In this document: positions 13,328 to 25,082 of the stretch, piece by piece
How positions within the stretch are numbered: position 1 is the stretch's first letter
How the letters are laid out: every line of letters starts with the position of its first letter
Assembly: GCA_002007465.1 (NCBI GenBank)
Contig: LNAC01000162.1
Coordinates: 2,519,832-2,583,831 of the forward strand
DNA length: 64,000 bases
Source of the DNA: Ailurus styani
Lineage: Eukaryota > Chordata > Mammalia > Carnivora > Ailuridae
Direction of reading: 5' to 3'
Notes under the pieces: model-generated
Told to the model about the DNA's origin: nothing
The model's input: only the letters and a program-made list of their open reading frames with translations
The model's database searches: none
Position numbers and translations under genes: made by a program

Positions 13328-13544
13328 AAAATCCAGACTATATAAAGAACTCCTATAACCCTACAATAAAAAATGAAATAAACTGATTAAAAATGTGTAT
13401 GGGATTTAAACAGACGTTTCTCCAAAAATCATATATAAACGCCTAAATGTATATGAAAAGATGTTCAACATTACTAATCATTAGATAAGTGCAAATCAAA
13501 AGAACTATTAAATATCACCTAATACCCATTAGGATGGCTACTAT

Positions 13545-13545
<1 letters not shown>

Positions 13546-13575
<30 letters not shown>

Positions 13576-13590
13576 AACAAAAAAACAACA
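13546..13590 (+). repeat. (CAAAA)n simple repeat
   Basis: AACAAAACAAAAC units lie within the L1 ORF2 remnant. The complement yields a Phe/Val-rich spurious frame at 13515-13697. Confidence 0.85.
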
Positions 13591-14300
13591 ACCAGAAAAT
13601 AAGTGTTGGCGAGAATGTAGAGAAACTGGAATCTCTGTATGTTGGTGGAATTGTAAAATGGTGCATCCATTTGGAAAACAGTATGGAATTTCTTCAAAAA
13701 ATTTTTTAAAAGAACTACCTTATATTATAGCAAACCTACTTCTAGGTTTACATCCAAAATAATTGAAAGTAGTGCACAGAAAGATATTTGTAAATCTATG
13801 ATCACAGCAGTACTATTCACAACAGCCACGAGGTAGAAGCAACCCCGAATATCCATCAATGGATGAATGGGTAAATAAAATGTGGTATATATATATATAT
13901 ATTAGAGTATTAATCAGCCTTAAAAAGGAAGGAAATTTTGATATATGCTAACACATGGATGATCCTTGAGGACATTATGCTGAGTGTAATAGACCAGTCA
14001 CAAAAAGACAAATACTGTATGATTCTACTTGTACGAGATACCTAAAATAGCCAAATTCATAGAAATAGAAACTTGAATGTGGTTATCAAGGATTGGAGAA
14101 GAGGAGAAAAACTGAATTGTTTAATGGGTATAGAACTTCAGATCTGTAAGATGAAATAACTCTGGAGATCTGTTTCAGAATAATGAGAATATAGTTAACA
14201 ATACTGAAAAATGTTCTTAAAAATGGCGATAATGGCAAATTTGTGTTATTTGGAGTTTTTTTAACATATTATATACTATACATATAGTATATATATGATA

Positions 14301-14525
14301 CTACTCTCAAATGAAGCTATACAGATTAAAGTTTAGGTATCCCTTACCTCCTTACCTGGCATTGATTCCTGCAGCTGTTTCTGGTTTCCACCTGTGAGTC
14401 TCTGCTCCAGTAAGCAATGACTCCTTATATTTGCCTATCTCTCCAATCTTTTGGGCAGTGGTTTATCCTCTCCTCTCTTCTCCTTTGTGCTATGGATGCA
14501 AGGAAGGTTATTGATTTTTCAGTCT
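14301..14525 (-). repeat. Right arm of ~220-bp inverted repeat
   Basis: Reverse complement of 12284-12499. It is about nine bases longer, chiefly through a short internal repeat of a GGTAAGG-type word. The arms are separated by 1801 bases that contain the L1 remnant. The 14451-14657 frame starts in this arm and shares the peptide LGSGLSS with the minus-strand frame of the left arm, as expected from inverted copies. Confidence 0.9.
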
Positions 14526-14825
14526 CTTCAGACACACACACAGGCTAGTAAGTTGGTCCTAGGACAGAGAGATGCATGGAGTAGGGCAGCTCCAACTAAG
14601 GTAGCCAAGATAATCTGTCCCCAGCCAAACTTCTGGTTAGTTAGGAGTAATAAATAATTGTAGTTTTAAGCTGATAAATTTTAGAATGGTTTCTTATACA
14701 GAAATTATAATCCAATCCAGAAGGAAACAAATTGAGAATTACTTATGACACAGACTTACATGACTTCAAGAATAAAAAAGAATTAAGCAGGAAATTACAG
14801 ATTATATAAAAATAACTTACTTTTT

Positions 14826-15011
14826 GGGTGCCTGGGTGGCTCAGTGGGTTAAAGCCTCTGCCTTCGGCTCAGGTCATGATCTCAGGGTCCTGGGATCGAG
14901 GCCTGCATCGGGTTCTCTGCTCAGCAGGGAGCCTGCCTCCTCCTCTCTCTCTGCCTGCCTCTCAGCCTATTTGTAATCTCTGTCTGTCAAATAAATAAAT
15001 AAGATTTAAAA
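14826..15011 (+). mobile_element. CAN-SINE
   Basis: Runs from 'gggtgcctgggtggctcag' to an AAATAAATAAATAAGATTTAAAA tail. Perfect 18-bp target duplication AAAAATAACTTACTTTTT at 14808-14825 and 15012-15029. Confidence 0.98.
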
Positions 15012-15029
15012 AAAAAATAACTTACTTTT

Positions 15030-15567
15030 TCTCTGCAAAGTTAACCACCAAATTGATTACTTTTAGGTGTTTATGTACCTTTTCTTCACCTTATTTTAAG
15101 ACATTGAATTTCAAAATATGGTAAATTTTTCTTATTTCAGTATTATTATCAAAGTAGATTTATGAACTCCTTGGGATTTTAATGGCTATTTGAAGATTAA
15201 CGAATATAGTTATCTAACACATATATATTGAGGACTTACTAGGCACTGCATAAAGCTTTGGAAATATATTTTTGAAAAAAACAAATAAACTTAATGCTTG
15301 TATGGGTCTTTCATTGTGTTTGGTGAGATAGTAAGCAGATGACACACAAATACATTATTAAAATATTGATGAATACTTCAAAGAAATCCATAAGATTTTT
15401 GTAAGTGATATAAGAAGGCAAGCCTGGGGATAGATGAGGAAGGCTATTCTGAGGACTGTTCTATTCTGTAATAGAATAATAATAAATATCATTATTTTTT
15501 ATAATCATCTAATAGCTATTACTTATTGAACTTTCAGCATATAGTCAATATTATTCCACACATGAAT
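15030..15567. other. Anonymous DNA
   Basis: No confident element. 15215-15440 loosely resembles an ancient mammalian repeat (words like 'ttgaggacttactaggcactg'). Confidence 0.35.
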
Positions 15568-15579
15568 TAAACTATTCAG

Positions 15580-15779
15580 TTTTTTTTAAGATTTTTATTT
15601 ATTTGAGAGAGAATACAAGAGAGAGTGAGAGAGCACAAGCAGGGGGAAGGGACAGAGAGAACGGGAGAAGCAGACTCCCCACTAAGCAGGGAGCCCCATG
15701 TGGGGATCGATCCCAGGACCCTGAGATCATGACTTGAGGCCACAGCAGATGCTTAAGTGACTGAGCCACAGGCACCCCA
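15580..15779 (-). mobile_element. CAN-SINE
   Basis: Complement orientation, ending '...ctgagccacaggcacccc'. Target duplication TAAACTATTCAG at 15568-15579 versus TAAACTATTTAG at 15780-15791, with one mismatch. Confidence 0.95.
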
Positions 15780-15798
15780 TAAACTATTTAGTTTTTAA

Positions 15799-15930
15799 AA
15801 CCTATGAGATAGGTATATTACTGGTTTCATTTAACCAGTGAGAAAACTGGGATAAAAATACAATAAATAACAGCCTAAACTCTCATAGCTAACAAGTGAT
15901 GGGGCCTGGATTTGAACCCATGAAATTTGG
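15799..15930 (-). mobile_element. MIR SINE fragment
   Basis: The complement of MIR is visible: 'gagaaaactgggat' (GAGGAAACTGAGG), then 'tcatagctaacaagtgatgg' (ACACAGCTAGTAAGTGGCAG), then 'cctggatttgaaccca' (CCGGGATTCGAACCCA). Position-specific divergence is typical of this ancient family. Confidence 0.85.
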
Positions 15931-16576
15931 ATTTAAATGTTAAGATCCTAAGGGTTAATTGGTACTTTTAATTACTGAAACTGTATGCATACATATATAC
16001 ACATACATTTACACATAACTGCATGTATACACATATTAATACATCATATACATGATACATATACACACCCTGATTAATTCAGACATAATGAGAAGTTACC
16101 ATGTATTGTACTAGGTATTAGAGATCTATAATTGCATTATATTAGCTAGGCAAGGATGTGATGGAGAGTATAAAAGTAACATAATTCCAGCAAAAAGATA
16201 GTAACATGAGCAAATTCCCAATAAAGGAAGAACCACGGAGCGATTCTGAAAGTGAAATAAGGGCAGCATAGCTATGGAAGCTGTGGGAAGGAGAGTTCTG
16301 TGAGATACGGCAGAAAATACCAGCAATTTCTGCATCATTCACATGGCCTGAACCATGTTCAGACTTTTGGTTCTTATACATCTGGTACAAAATGGGAAGC
16401 CATTGAAGGATTTTCAATAAAATAGTGATAGCAATATTTGTTTCTACAAACTTTATACGATAGGTGCTTTTAGTTCAACAACTCTAACTTCAATTGAACT
16501 TCATGTCTTTAACGTACAAATGTGGTGACTTTTGACTGTTTGCCACATTCCAGTTTATTCATTATATCAACCATTC
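15931..16576. other. Mostly anonymous DNA
   Basis: Contains a (TACACA)-type AT/CA-rich patch (15990-16065). At 16370-16420 the motif 'gggaagccattgaagga' is shared with a common ancient repeat I cannot name. Two overlapping minus-strand frames (16126-16417) lack any recognisable domain. Confidence 0.4.
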
Positions 16577-16590
16577 TTAAAGTAATTTTT

Positions 16591-16776
16591 GGTGGGGGAG
16601 AGAGAAAGAGAAAGAGGTGGGGAATAGGGGCAGAGGGAAAGGAGAAAAAGAGAGAATCCCAAACAGGCTCCATGCTCAGTGTGGAGCACAGTGCCGGGCT
16701 TGATCAAGTCGTGAGACCATGACCTGAACCAAGATCAAGAGTGAAATGCTAATCAAAGGAGCCACCCAGGTGCCCC
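16591..16776 (-). mobile_element. CAN-SINE (older, tail-poor copy)
   Basis: Complement orientation with 'catgacctgaaccaagatcaag' and 'ccacccaggtgcccc'. Target duplication TTAAAGTAATTTTT at 16577-16590 and 16777-16790. The A tail is replaced by a GA-rich region. Its ATCAAGAG core differs from the younger copies. Confidence 0.93.
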
Positions 16777-16790
16777 TTAAAGTAATTTTT

Positions 16791-17994
16791 TACCTTCTCT
16801 TTTATGTGTTGCTTTTTAAATTATGACATAGTCAAAATTATGTCACATAATTATGTGATATATTATTACAAAATTTTGATTCACTTCCTGAAAATTTTGT
16901 TCTTTCTGGAAAGCTAGGATTATATAATATGGGGCATATTTTTCTGAAATTTCACTTTGTTCTTGGAAATATCACAATGAACTCTGAGCAAAGCATTACA
17001 AATTGATCTGATTCCTGCCTCTTTTAGGGAGGGGGCAGGGACACCACTCAAAGCGCCTTTTCTATCCACAAGAACAGGGAAGGAAAACAGTAACAGAAAG
17101 CAACAAGATCAGCACAGGCATTCCTCTCAGACTGTCCAAGAGTTAACGGCAAAAGCAGCCTCTACCCACCAAGGTTTCCCATTCCACTTCAAGGTCTGAA
17201 ATCTAGGAGAATTTGGGTTCTGGGCTAAACTAATGTTTGCAGAACACAGTGATTGTATTAAACCAGATCTTCAAGGCTCATCTCACTATTTCCTTGGTTT
17301 TCTCTCTCTCCCCAGATAAGCCTGAGTGTGGGACAAAATGACGATCAAGGATTTATATTCCACAGTATACTCTCCAAAGCTAAAATAGTCTCAAAATCAT
17401 AACTTTCAAATGAAAAGATCAAAGAATAACTGATTTGACTATTTTGAAAATGTAATACAAGAAATCATTATGTTTTAATGGTAACAGAAAGGACTTTGAA
17501 GGGTCTTGCAAGTACTCTAGCTTAAATGGGAACCAAATCCGTTCTGAGTATTACCTGTTGGTTGGAATTAGTCATATGTTCCTGCCTAACAGCACAGCAG
17601 GCTATAAAACTTATCTTCCCTTTGACCCAATGAAACCATTTGTTAACTGAGGTTAAAAAGCATACTGTCCACCTGCCTTATTCATCCATGTGTACACACT
17701 GCCTATATTGGAGACTGGCAGGAAATAGTTACTTAACAACTTTAGATTGGTTGAATAACTGCATGAATTAGTAAAAGAATAAGTCAGTCTAGACTCAGAA
17801 GCAAAACTGCCATTGTCTTCCTCAGGTCTTACAGTGATTTATGAATTATTAAATTAATATATTAAAATTTCCCTGTCCAGTATAATAGAAAGTTGTGTTG
17901 CTCAGTAATAGAAAAGTCAGAGCTTTCCAATTTGATCGTTCAAAAAAAATGCTAAATAATTGGGTTGGCGTGGAACTGGTGTTATACAAAACTG
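16791..17994. other. Repeat-poor DNA with a GC-richer patch
   Basis: 17000-17360 is less AT-rich than its surroundings and matches no repeat I know. It contains 'ttctctctctccccag' at about 17300, which looks like a splice acceptor. No donor or sustained frame supports an exon. Confidence 0.35.
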
Positions 17995-18010
17995 GAGAAG
18001 TGACACATTA

Positions 18011-18225
18011 TTTTTTTTTTTAAGATTTTTTTTATTTATTTATTTGACACAGAGAGAGAGAGAGAGAGATCAGATCACAAGTAGGCAGAGAGGCAGGCAG
18101 AGAGAGAGGAGGAAGCAGGCTCCCTGCTGAGCAGGGAGCCCGATGTGGGCCTCGATCCCAGCACCCTGAGATCATGACCTGAGCCAAAGGCAGAGGCTTT
18201 AACCCACTGAGCCACCCAGGCACCC
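18011..18225 (-). mobile_element. CAN-SINE (young type)
   Basis: Full-length complement with 'gatcacaagtaggcagagagg' and 'tgagcagggagcccgatgtgg'. Perfect 16-bp target duplication GAGAAGTGACACATTA at 17995-18010 and 18226-18241. Confidence 0.98.
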
Positions 18226-18241
18226 GAGAAGTGACACATTA

Positions 18242-18956
18242 AAGAGCTCTTTCTTAGAAATTTAAGTGATCCCTCAGTCAGCAGAAACAGTAATAGCTTT
18301 TTAGAAACCCGCTGTGGCTGAGAATGAGTTGGCCATCCATGAGTGGTTACTAGTGGTCTTTCTCACAACTACACTGCACTGACATTAGCTATACCCTATG
18401 GTGGTAGATTTTGCAGAGAGGTCATAGATGGAACACATGTAGTAACTGAAAAATCCTACCACCTGTGGAGCTAATCTCTACGATGCAGGTTTAATTGTTA
18501 GATTGGCATTTCTTTCACAAGATGCAGCTCACATACCAAATGATCTTCCTTCTTTCAATATTGTTCTCATGCCTTTACTATTCATTTATTTTATTTAAAA
18601 AGCCTATCAAGAAACATAAAATAACTATAATTATCTCATTTCAGTTTCAATACCTAAATGTAACATCTTTATCTTTTAAAAAAATGTATTTCCTAATGCA
18701 GACTCATTTAATTTCCTTATTTTATGTTAATAATATAGCATGCATTAAATCAGTGTTTACTTTTCCCTATTTAACTTGATTTCTTTCCTTATCCAATGAC
18801 GTTCAAGACATGAAAAATAATAACCTGAATTAGATCACACTGAGTCTCTAATTTCATTGTTTTTACTTCTTCTGTAGTGTCAAGTTACTTACATAATGTC
18901 AATATCTGTGATTGTGATGGAAACATTTATCTCTTCATAGCAGAACAATCAGCGTT
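18242..18956. other. Anonymous AT-rich DNA
   Basis: A 94-codon frame (18495-18779) is Phe/Leu/Ile-rich because of base composition. No signal peptide or family is recognised. Confidence 0.4.
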
Positions 18957-18971
18957 TACATCCAGTCTCTT

Positions 18972-19171
18972 TTTTTTTTTTTTAAGATTTTTATTTATTT
19001 ATTTCACAGAGGGAGAGAGATCACAAGGAGGCAGAGAGGCAGGCAGAGAGAGAGGGGGGAAGCAGGCTCCCCGCTGAGCAGGGAGCCCGATGTGGGCCTC
19101 GATCCCAGGACCCTGAGATCATGACCTGAGCCGAAAGCAGAGGCTTTAACCTACTGAGCCACCAGGCGCCC
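18972..19171 (-). mobile_element. CAN-SINE (young type, 'cacagagggag' subfamily)
   Basis: Complement with 'ttcacagagggagagagatc' and 'ctccccgctgagcagggagcc'. Target duplication TACATCCAGTCTCTT at 18957-18971 versus TACATCTAGTCTCTT at 19172-19186. It shares its variants with copies at 24502 and 55638. Confidence 0.97.
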
Positions 19172-19190
19172 TACATCTAGTCTCTTAAGA

Positions 19191-19353
19191 CAGCAGTGCT
19201 CAAAGTATATTCTCAGGATCAGCTGTGCCAGTATTAGGAATGTAAATTCTTGGGCCACACCTCAGACTGAAAGAATTTAAACATCTAAGGGTGACATCCA
19301 GAAATCTGTATTTTAAAACATCCTTGGGCACACTGAAGTGGGAGAACCACTGC
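19191..19353. mobile_element. MER5-type hAT-Charlie MITE
   Basis: The ends are imperfect inverted repeats: CAGCAGTGCTCAAAGT at the left and GGAGAACCACTG at the right. The interior has 'ttgggccacacctcagactg' and 'agaaatctgtatttt', matching the MER5A/B layout from memory. It is non-coding and internally deleted. Confidence 0.8.
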
Positions 19354-20929
19354 ACAAGGGGAATATAATTTTAGCATATTCTGTTTCAGCAAAATGTAGC
19401 AAATGCTTTCTATCCATTTTTCCCCTTTTTTAGTGCTTTTAAATAATGACACTTTATGTGCTTTTAAATAATATTATTAAAAGGCCAAAGCAGAATTCTT
19501 AAAATAGCAAAGAGCAGAATTTGAATCATTAATGTTTAACTTCAGGAAACACCTAATGTATTTTGGGGTGTCTAAAAAATGACATATGTAGGTCTGCCTC
19601 TTCCTTTGTCAGAACAAAATCGCTAATTGTATATTCCAACACATCAACTAAATCAGTACCTTAAGATGTATTTGTAACAAATAAATACCTCCAACTATAG
19701 ATTGGGAATAAGAGAAATACTCCAGGCACCAATGAGGCAATTTTAAAGTTGGCCTTCGATAGTATATTTTTGTTAAGAGTGATGTGCACCACAACCTGAG
19801 AATGAGTCAGATATTAAATCAGAGTCACACAAAAGAAGAATGAGATAGATTACAGTTATTTGTCTTCATTTGTACTTTAGATCTTTCTGTTGCCCTTTAA
19901 GGCATTTATCTAGTGGATATTGTATAAATAATAATTAATAATGGTGACAAATTGTACCTCAATTCACTGTAGATAACTGAGCCCATGCCATAATATTAAT
20001 ATTGTAGTAAAAGTAAAAGGTGTTCATTTGAAGGCAACTCTATTCATAAACGAATAGGACAGATCCATAGATGTGTAATTACCAAGGGTGGAGAAGTAAC
20101 CAGTTGCAGAGAATATTTGGAAAGGAATTTGCAGTATTGGTAAGGTACCCTAAAGAACTGTTATAAGCATTTTCTTTACCTCAAGCCCTTAAATCAATTT
20201 TATTTTCATATAAAAATATATGGAGTTCATAAAAAATTAAATCATTAATAATTTTACAGTGGCATACTTGACAGTTCTGTCAGCCACATGTGGTAGCTTA
20301 GAACTATATTCCTTTGCCAGCTAAAATATTAATAGAACATTGACTAACTATCTCTTCCACGGTCTATAAGGCCCAGAAGTTATTATGAAATCTGGGTTTG
20401 CCTTCAGGGGATTTGGTTTAGTTACTATACCAGCGGGTAGTTTTTGTATATTTGCTTTCTGAAGGATGGATAATTTTTGAAGCAAAGGCAGAGAAGTCCT
20501 AATAAATCATATCTTTATGAAATATTCATTACATCTGTATATTCTTTACAAGGCTTCTGTCAGAGAAATTAAAATAAAGAATGATTAAAAAAACATTTAG
20601 TAGCAAGTTGACAAGGTACTTTATAAACCTAGAGGAGTTTTGACTTCTAACTAGAAAAGTTTTCAAAAGAAATCTGCCCCCTTTCATTAGATAAGTAGAG
20701 TAAAATGGAATCAAAAAGCAAAGGAGTCCTAGAAATAGCTAAATTGTCTTTTTTTAGAGGTAAATTACCTTCTACTACACTGTCTCTGACACTACCATTT
20801 TTACCAGAGGATTCATAATGTTCATTGCTTAGAACTAATGATTTGCTAAACACAAAAGATTAGTAAGGGTAGAGCAGAGATCCAAAACACCCTCAGGTCA
20901 GGCCGAAAGAAGCTGGCTTATATGCTGTA
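19354..20929. other. Anonymous DNA
   Basis: No confident element. Two overlapping minus-strand frames (20529-20853) have no recognisable domain. Confidence 0.4.
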
Positions 20930-21145
20930 TCTATGTGTAGTGTTAAGAACATAGATTCTGGAGCCTGACTACTTGGGTCCAAATTTCAGCTCTCAGAAGT
21001 AACTTAATTTCTCTCTGCTTTAATTTCTCATTCGTTAAATGAGACTGTTATTAGATGCCTAGCTCGTGTGGTTGTTTTGAGTATAAAAATGAATTAATAT
21101 GTGCTAAGTGCTAAGAGAACAAACATGAAGTACTACAAATCTTGG
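20930..21145 (+). mobile_element. MIR SINE
   Basis: The text follows MIR in sense: 'gtgttaagaacatagattctgg', 'agcctgactacttgggtcc', 'tctcattcgttaaatgagac' and 'aatatgtgctaagtgct'. It covers much of the ~260-bp consensus, including the tRNA-derived part. Confidence 0.9.
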
Positions 21146-21250
21146 TTATTCTAAGGGATAAAAAGATACACAATCCAGAAATTCCAGATGAATTGATGAC
21201 TATGCTTGCTTTGTTTTGTTTTGTATATTTTAAATCTGATAGCTAATCTC

Positions 21251-21298
<48 letters not shown>

Positions 21299-21320
21299 GC
21301 ATATATTTATATATATGTAT
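21251..21320 (+). repeat. (GT)n(AT)n microsatellite
   Basis: Five GT units run into more than 20 AT units, then interrupted ATGCATATAT sequence. This is a likely length-variable tract. Confidence 0.95.
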
Positions 21321-22435
21321 AGGCTTACAGCACTCATGGCTTTTGGTTAGACAGAGATGAAATGCATTACACGTGGGCCACTCCACCCTTTGCTCTAAGA
21401 TCATCTTAAATGGCGAACCTATGGCCTAAAGTCTCTAGCTGTGTGAAATAACACTCTATTTTTTGCTGGATGGTGCCAGTACATCATTGTCCAGCTTTTA
21501 GCCAGCCCCTCTCAGAGGATATGTACTCTCACAGATGCAATTTTCATATTCTTAAGATTCATTTCTGGATAATTAATGACTGTCTTACCGCCACTCCAGT
21601 TTAAATAGCTCATGTGCAACCTGCTGAGAAACTCTTTATTTGGGCATAGAAATTAATGATGCAGGCCATTTTATTTCTCCCAAGTGCAAGGGTCTATGAG
21701 AAATAAAAGGATAATGCTGACAGACAAAGTAAGTTATAGTATCACACCACTGTGGAATACTTCAAAAAGCTCCAGTTGTCTTAGTAGTGTATTTGCTTCT
21801 GACAGTTCATTGTAACTGTGTAAAAGTTAAAGGCAGGAAAAAGAGAACCATTCTATAGCTAAAAATTAAGAATATACTTATTTAAAGCAGACTGTTATAT
21901 TATACATAGAATTTGGCAAACATATAAAATAAATTCTCATCTCCTTGGAAAAATGGAAAGGTAACATTGATAAGATAAAATCCTCTATTCCATACTATTT
22001 CTCCAAAGCATCATTTTTGACCCTAAATTATCTAAAGTTGAGTCTAAAACATAGATGATGCATAGGAAATTCTTTCCTCAGGTTCACAGCAAGCTGTAAG
22101 CAGTGGGCTTAATGCACATGACCCTGAAATTATCACAATACAAAGTTATCACTTGGAGTGGCAAACAAACATTGAATCTGAAGCAAATGAAAATATTATA
22201 TCCTGCATGCTATTTCAGTCTCCTTCCATTAGGCTTAAAGTAAGGGAGAAGGAAGTGGGTTTTAATAGGAGCCATTATCCTAAATTATTAGGGATGCATG
22301 ATTGAGTGAAAAACACTGAACCTGGGACATCTCAGTTCTACACCATGATTCCTAACTCACTGCACTGTATCAGACAAAACTTTTAGCCATAGTTATTTTA
22401 TCCCAAAATGGTGACTTTATAACTTACAGTACTGA
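21321..22435. other. Anonymous DNA
   Basis: No element or gene recognised. Confidence 0.4.
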
Positions 22436-22560
22436 ATTAGTAACATTTATGTAGCTCTATTGTGTCTTAGGCATTGCCTTAAGTTCTTCTTAGACTATAC
22501 TGAGTGTTAAATAACTGATATGCATAACCTTTGATAATAAGGACAATTATACATTCATTA
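22436..22560 (-). mobile_element. Probable MIR fragment
   Basis: 'ttatgtagctctattgtgtc' followed by 'aggcattgccttaagttctt' resembles the complement of MIR (TTACTATGTGCCAGGCACTGTGCTAAGCGCTTTAC). Divergence is high. Confidence 0.45.
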
Positions 22561-22731
22561 GCCGGGACCTATGATTATCATTGTCTTCCCCCACATCTTC
22601 AGATCACATGAACATCAGTATGTTCATTTTGGACCTACATAGAACAGACACTGAAGGAAGTATTTAACTATAGAAAACCTGTGTTTTGGGATGTTGTTTA
22701 TACCAATTCCTATGCACAAATTTCTAACATT

Positions 22732-22921
22732 GGGGGGGTGGCTCAGCGGGTTAAAGCCTCTGCTTTCAGCTCAGGTCATGATCTCAGGGTCCTGGGATCG
22801 AGGCCCACATCGGGCTCCCTGCTCAGCGGGGAGCCTGCTTCCTCCTCTCTCTCTGCCTGCCTCTCTGCCTACTTGTAATCTCTCGCTCTCTGTCAAATAA
22901 ATAAAATCTTTAAAAAAAATT
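22732..22921 (+). mobile_element. CAN-SINE, slightly 5'-truncated
   Basis: Starts at 'gggggggtggctcag', so it lacks the GCGCC head, and ends in AAATAAATAAAATC. Target duplication TTTCTAACATT at 22721-22731 and 22922-22932. Confidence 0.96.
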
Positions 22922-22932
22922 TTTCTAACATT

Positions 22933-23330
22933 ACTAATGACACGATCAGACTATTCTCTCATGTTAATTCTATGACTTGTTCAAAGGACTCAATTTTACA
23001 AATTTAGTCTCAATTTTTTCTTTGTCATTGATTTTTTTTCATATCGTGAGTACTTAATGCAGAACAAAGTTATATCTAGAATAGAATTTTAATATAAATT
23101 AAAGATCATTTTTCAATGATGCTTAGCAATCTGACAATTTAAATAAGAAACATTAAAGGATAGATATTGACAAAAGTATATTAATAAAATTTTAGTTCAG
23201 TTCTTAACATTTTCATATCTAGTTCTTAAAAAATGAATATAGATTCTAACTTTATGAGAAAAATCTTTCACACCTTGACCTATACCAGTGTGAATGGCTT
23301 TCTCTTTACACCCCTGAACTTAGAGTAGGG
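22933..23330. other. Anonymous AT-rich DNA
   Basis: No element recognised. Confidence 0.4.
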
Positions 23331-23332
23331 AA

Positions 23333-23371
<39 letters not shown>

Positions 23372-23383
23372 TATATATATAAA
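23330..23383 (+). repeat. (AT)n microsatellite with A run
   Basis: A ten-base A run, then two AT tracts separated by ACACAT. Confidence 0.95.
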
Positions 23384-24486
23384 ATTTTACTCATTAAAAA
23401 ATAAGCTTGCTAATATATAGTTTATGTTGCAGGTAAACTTATTACTGCTGCTTATTTAGATGGACAGAATGAGAAATTTTCACTGGCATTTTCCTCTTAA
23501 ATTATCAAACAAAATTTTAGACAACCCTGTTCTCTTGGGTAAAATTCACGGGTCTCAGCACAGATATCTAAGAAATGCTGGAGTTTTTCAGAGTTATATA
23601 GTTATATTTAAGACATAAATATACACAGATAATTATTGACAATGACCATATTTTTCAGGTAAAATAGGAAAGGATTCTGCTCCTTGTCTTCATAGTAAAA
23701 GATCAATCAGGAGCAAGAAACAAAATTTTTATTATATAGAGTTTAATTTCCATTCTTTTATTTATCAATCTTTTAAAAAACAGGCCCCACAGATTAGTCT
23801 ATTAATTGCTCAAAAGAAACATAATTTCAATTCAAGGCAAACTGAGGTGTTTGGAATATCAATTATCAGTCATTATAAAGAACAGGTAATATAAAATGAC
23901 AGCTTTTTTGGTTATTTACTTCTATGACTGTCAATGTTCCTTCTAAAACAGTGTGTATTATAAGCGTAAGTCCAGACGGCACCCCGCGCATTTGGTTTAA
24001 AACCCAAGTTTATAGTGAGTCTATCTCTCACCAGCCAAAGGCTGGTTGCTGATGTCTGCCATTGTGCATATGCTCTCCTCAGCTCCCGACTGAGAAAACA
24101 TCCCCGAAAGCATTTCCCTGCCTGAGATGATATTAAAAATCCATACCTGTGCTAGCAGCATGAGCTCAAGTTGATTACTGTTCTAGATCTGTGACTTCCC
24201 ATTTATCCTCCTAAAAATATAAATGTGTGCTTTTCAATAAGCCACATAACACAGGAACTATGAGGAAGACAAGATTTAGTAACAATAATATACATAGTAC
24301 TCTATTGAGATTGAATTGGAAAACCCACATTAAGCTGTCTGAAAATATGTGGAGCAGAACACATAAGAGAGGCCAAAAGCCTAAGGGCACACAGGCCCTG
24401 CTGCGGTGGTACACCCATCTTTTCTAATATTGTCGACATCAATAAAACCCAAGTTTCTGGGAAAGATTTGCCACATTAGGTCTTGA
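23384..24486. other. Anonymous DNA with a CpG-containing patch
   Basis: 23960-24130 is GC-richer and holds several CpGs ('agacggcaccccgcgcatt', 'ctcccgactg', 'catccccgaaag'), unlike its flanks. It matches no repeat known to me. It may be a conserved element or an old LTR remnant. Confidence 0.35.
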
Positions 24487-24501
24487 TGTACATTTGTTTT
24501 T

Positions 24502-24697
24502 TTTTTTTTAAAGATTTTATTTATTTATTTCACAGAGGGAGAGAGATCACAAGGAGGCAGAGAGACAGGCAGAGAGAGAGGGGGAAGCAGGCTCCCCGCT
24601 GAGCAGGGAGCCCGATGTGGGCCTCGATCCCAGGACCCTGAGATCATGACCTGAGCCGAAAGCAGAGGCTTTAACCCGCTGAGCCACCCAGGCGCCC
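24502..24697 (-). mobile_element. CAN-SINE (young type, 'cacagagggag' subfamily)
   Basis: Almost identical to the copies at 18972 and 55638. Perfect 15-bp target duplication TGTACATTTGTTTTT at 24487-24501 and 24698-24712. Confidence 0.98.
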
Positions 24698-24880
24698 TGT
24701 ACATTTGTTTTTGTATTTTACTCTAAAACATAAAATAACATTCTGTGAGATTAAAAAAGGGAGGGGGGAACATGAAAAAAAAAACCCTCAAAAATAGTAA
24801 AAGTGGCTAAAGTTAATTGAAATGAAGGATTTCTTTTAAAAAGTACTTGTACAATACTTCAAGTTGGAAAGCACCCTGGA

Positions 24881-25067
24881 GGGCACCTGGGTGGCTCAGT
24901 AGGTTAAGGCCTCTGCCTTCGGCTCAGGTCATGATCTCAGGGTCCTGGGATCGAGGCCCGCATCGGGCTCTCTGCTCAGCAGGGAGCCTGCTTCCTCCTC
25001 TCTCTCTGCCTACTTGTGATCTCTCTCTGTCAAATAAATAAATAAAATCTTTAAAAAAAAAAAAAAA
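24881..25067 (+). mobile_element. CAN-SINE (young type)
   Basis: Runs from 'gggcacctgggtggctcag' to AAATAAATAAATAAAATC plus an A run. Perfect 15-bp target duplication GGAAAGCACCCTGGA at 24866-24880 and 25068-25082. The short frame in it is one of several SINE-derived translations in this window. Confidence 0.98.
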
Positions 25068-25082
25068 GGAAAGCACCCTGGA

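Larger units (their letters stand above)
12525..14270 (+). mobile_element. Old L1, ORF2 3' part and 3' UTR
   Basis: The text follows the C-terminal part of mammalian L1 ORF2 in the plus sense: 'cttcctgattttaaaaca', 'caacaaatggtgctgggaa', 'catcaaaggacacaatcaa', 'cccattaggatggctacta', 'tgttggtggaattgtaaaatgg', 'tccatcaatggatgaatgg' and 'tgctgagtgtaatagaccag'. It then enters 3' UTR-like sequence. Many stops break the frame. A CAN-SINE is inserted at 13126-13327. No A tail or target duplication is clear at the 3' end. Confidence 0.92.

Noticed and set aside
17280..17345. Splice-acceptor-like 'ctctctctccccag' followed by open sequence
   Set aside because: No matching donor, no sustained frame and no recognisable peptide. 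Pyrimidine runs ending in AG are common by chance.
22681..22900. Recurring peptide 'SAQVMISGSWDRGPHRAPCSAGSLLPPLSLP' pattern in several frames
   Set aside because: It is the translation of the CAN-SINE body in one frame and recurs wherever the SINE lies in that orientation (also at 18032, 24847 and 32813). Not a gene family.
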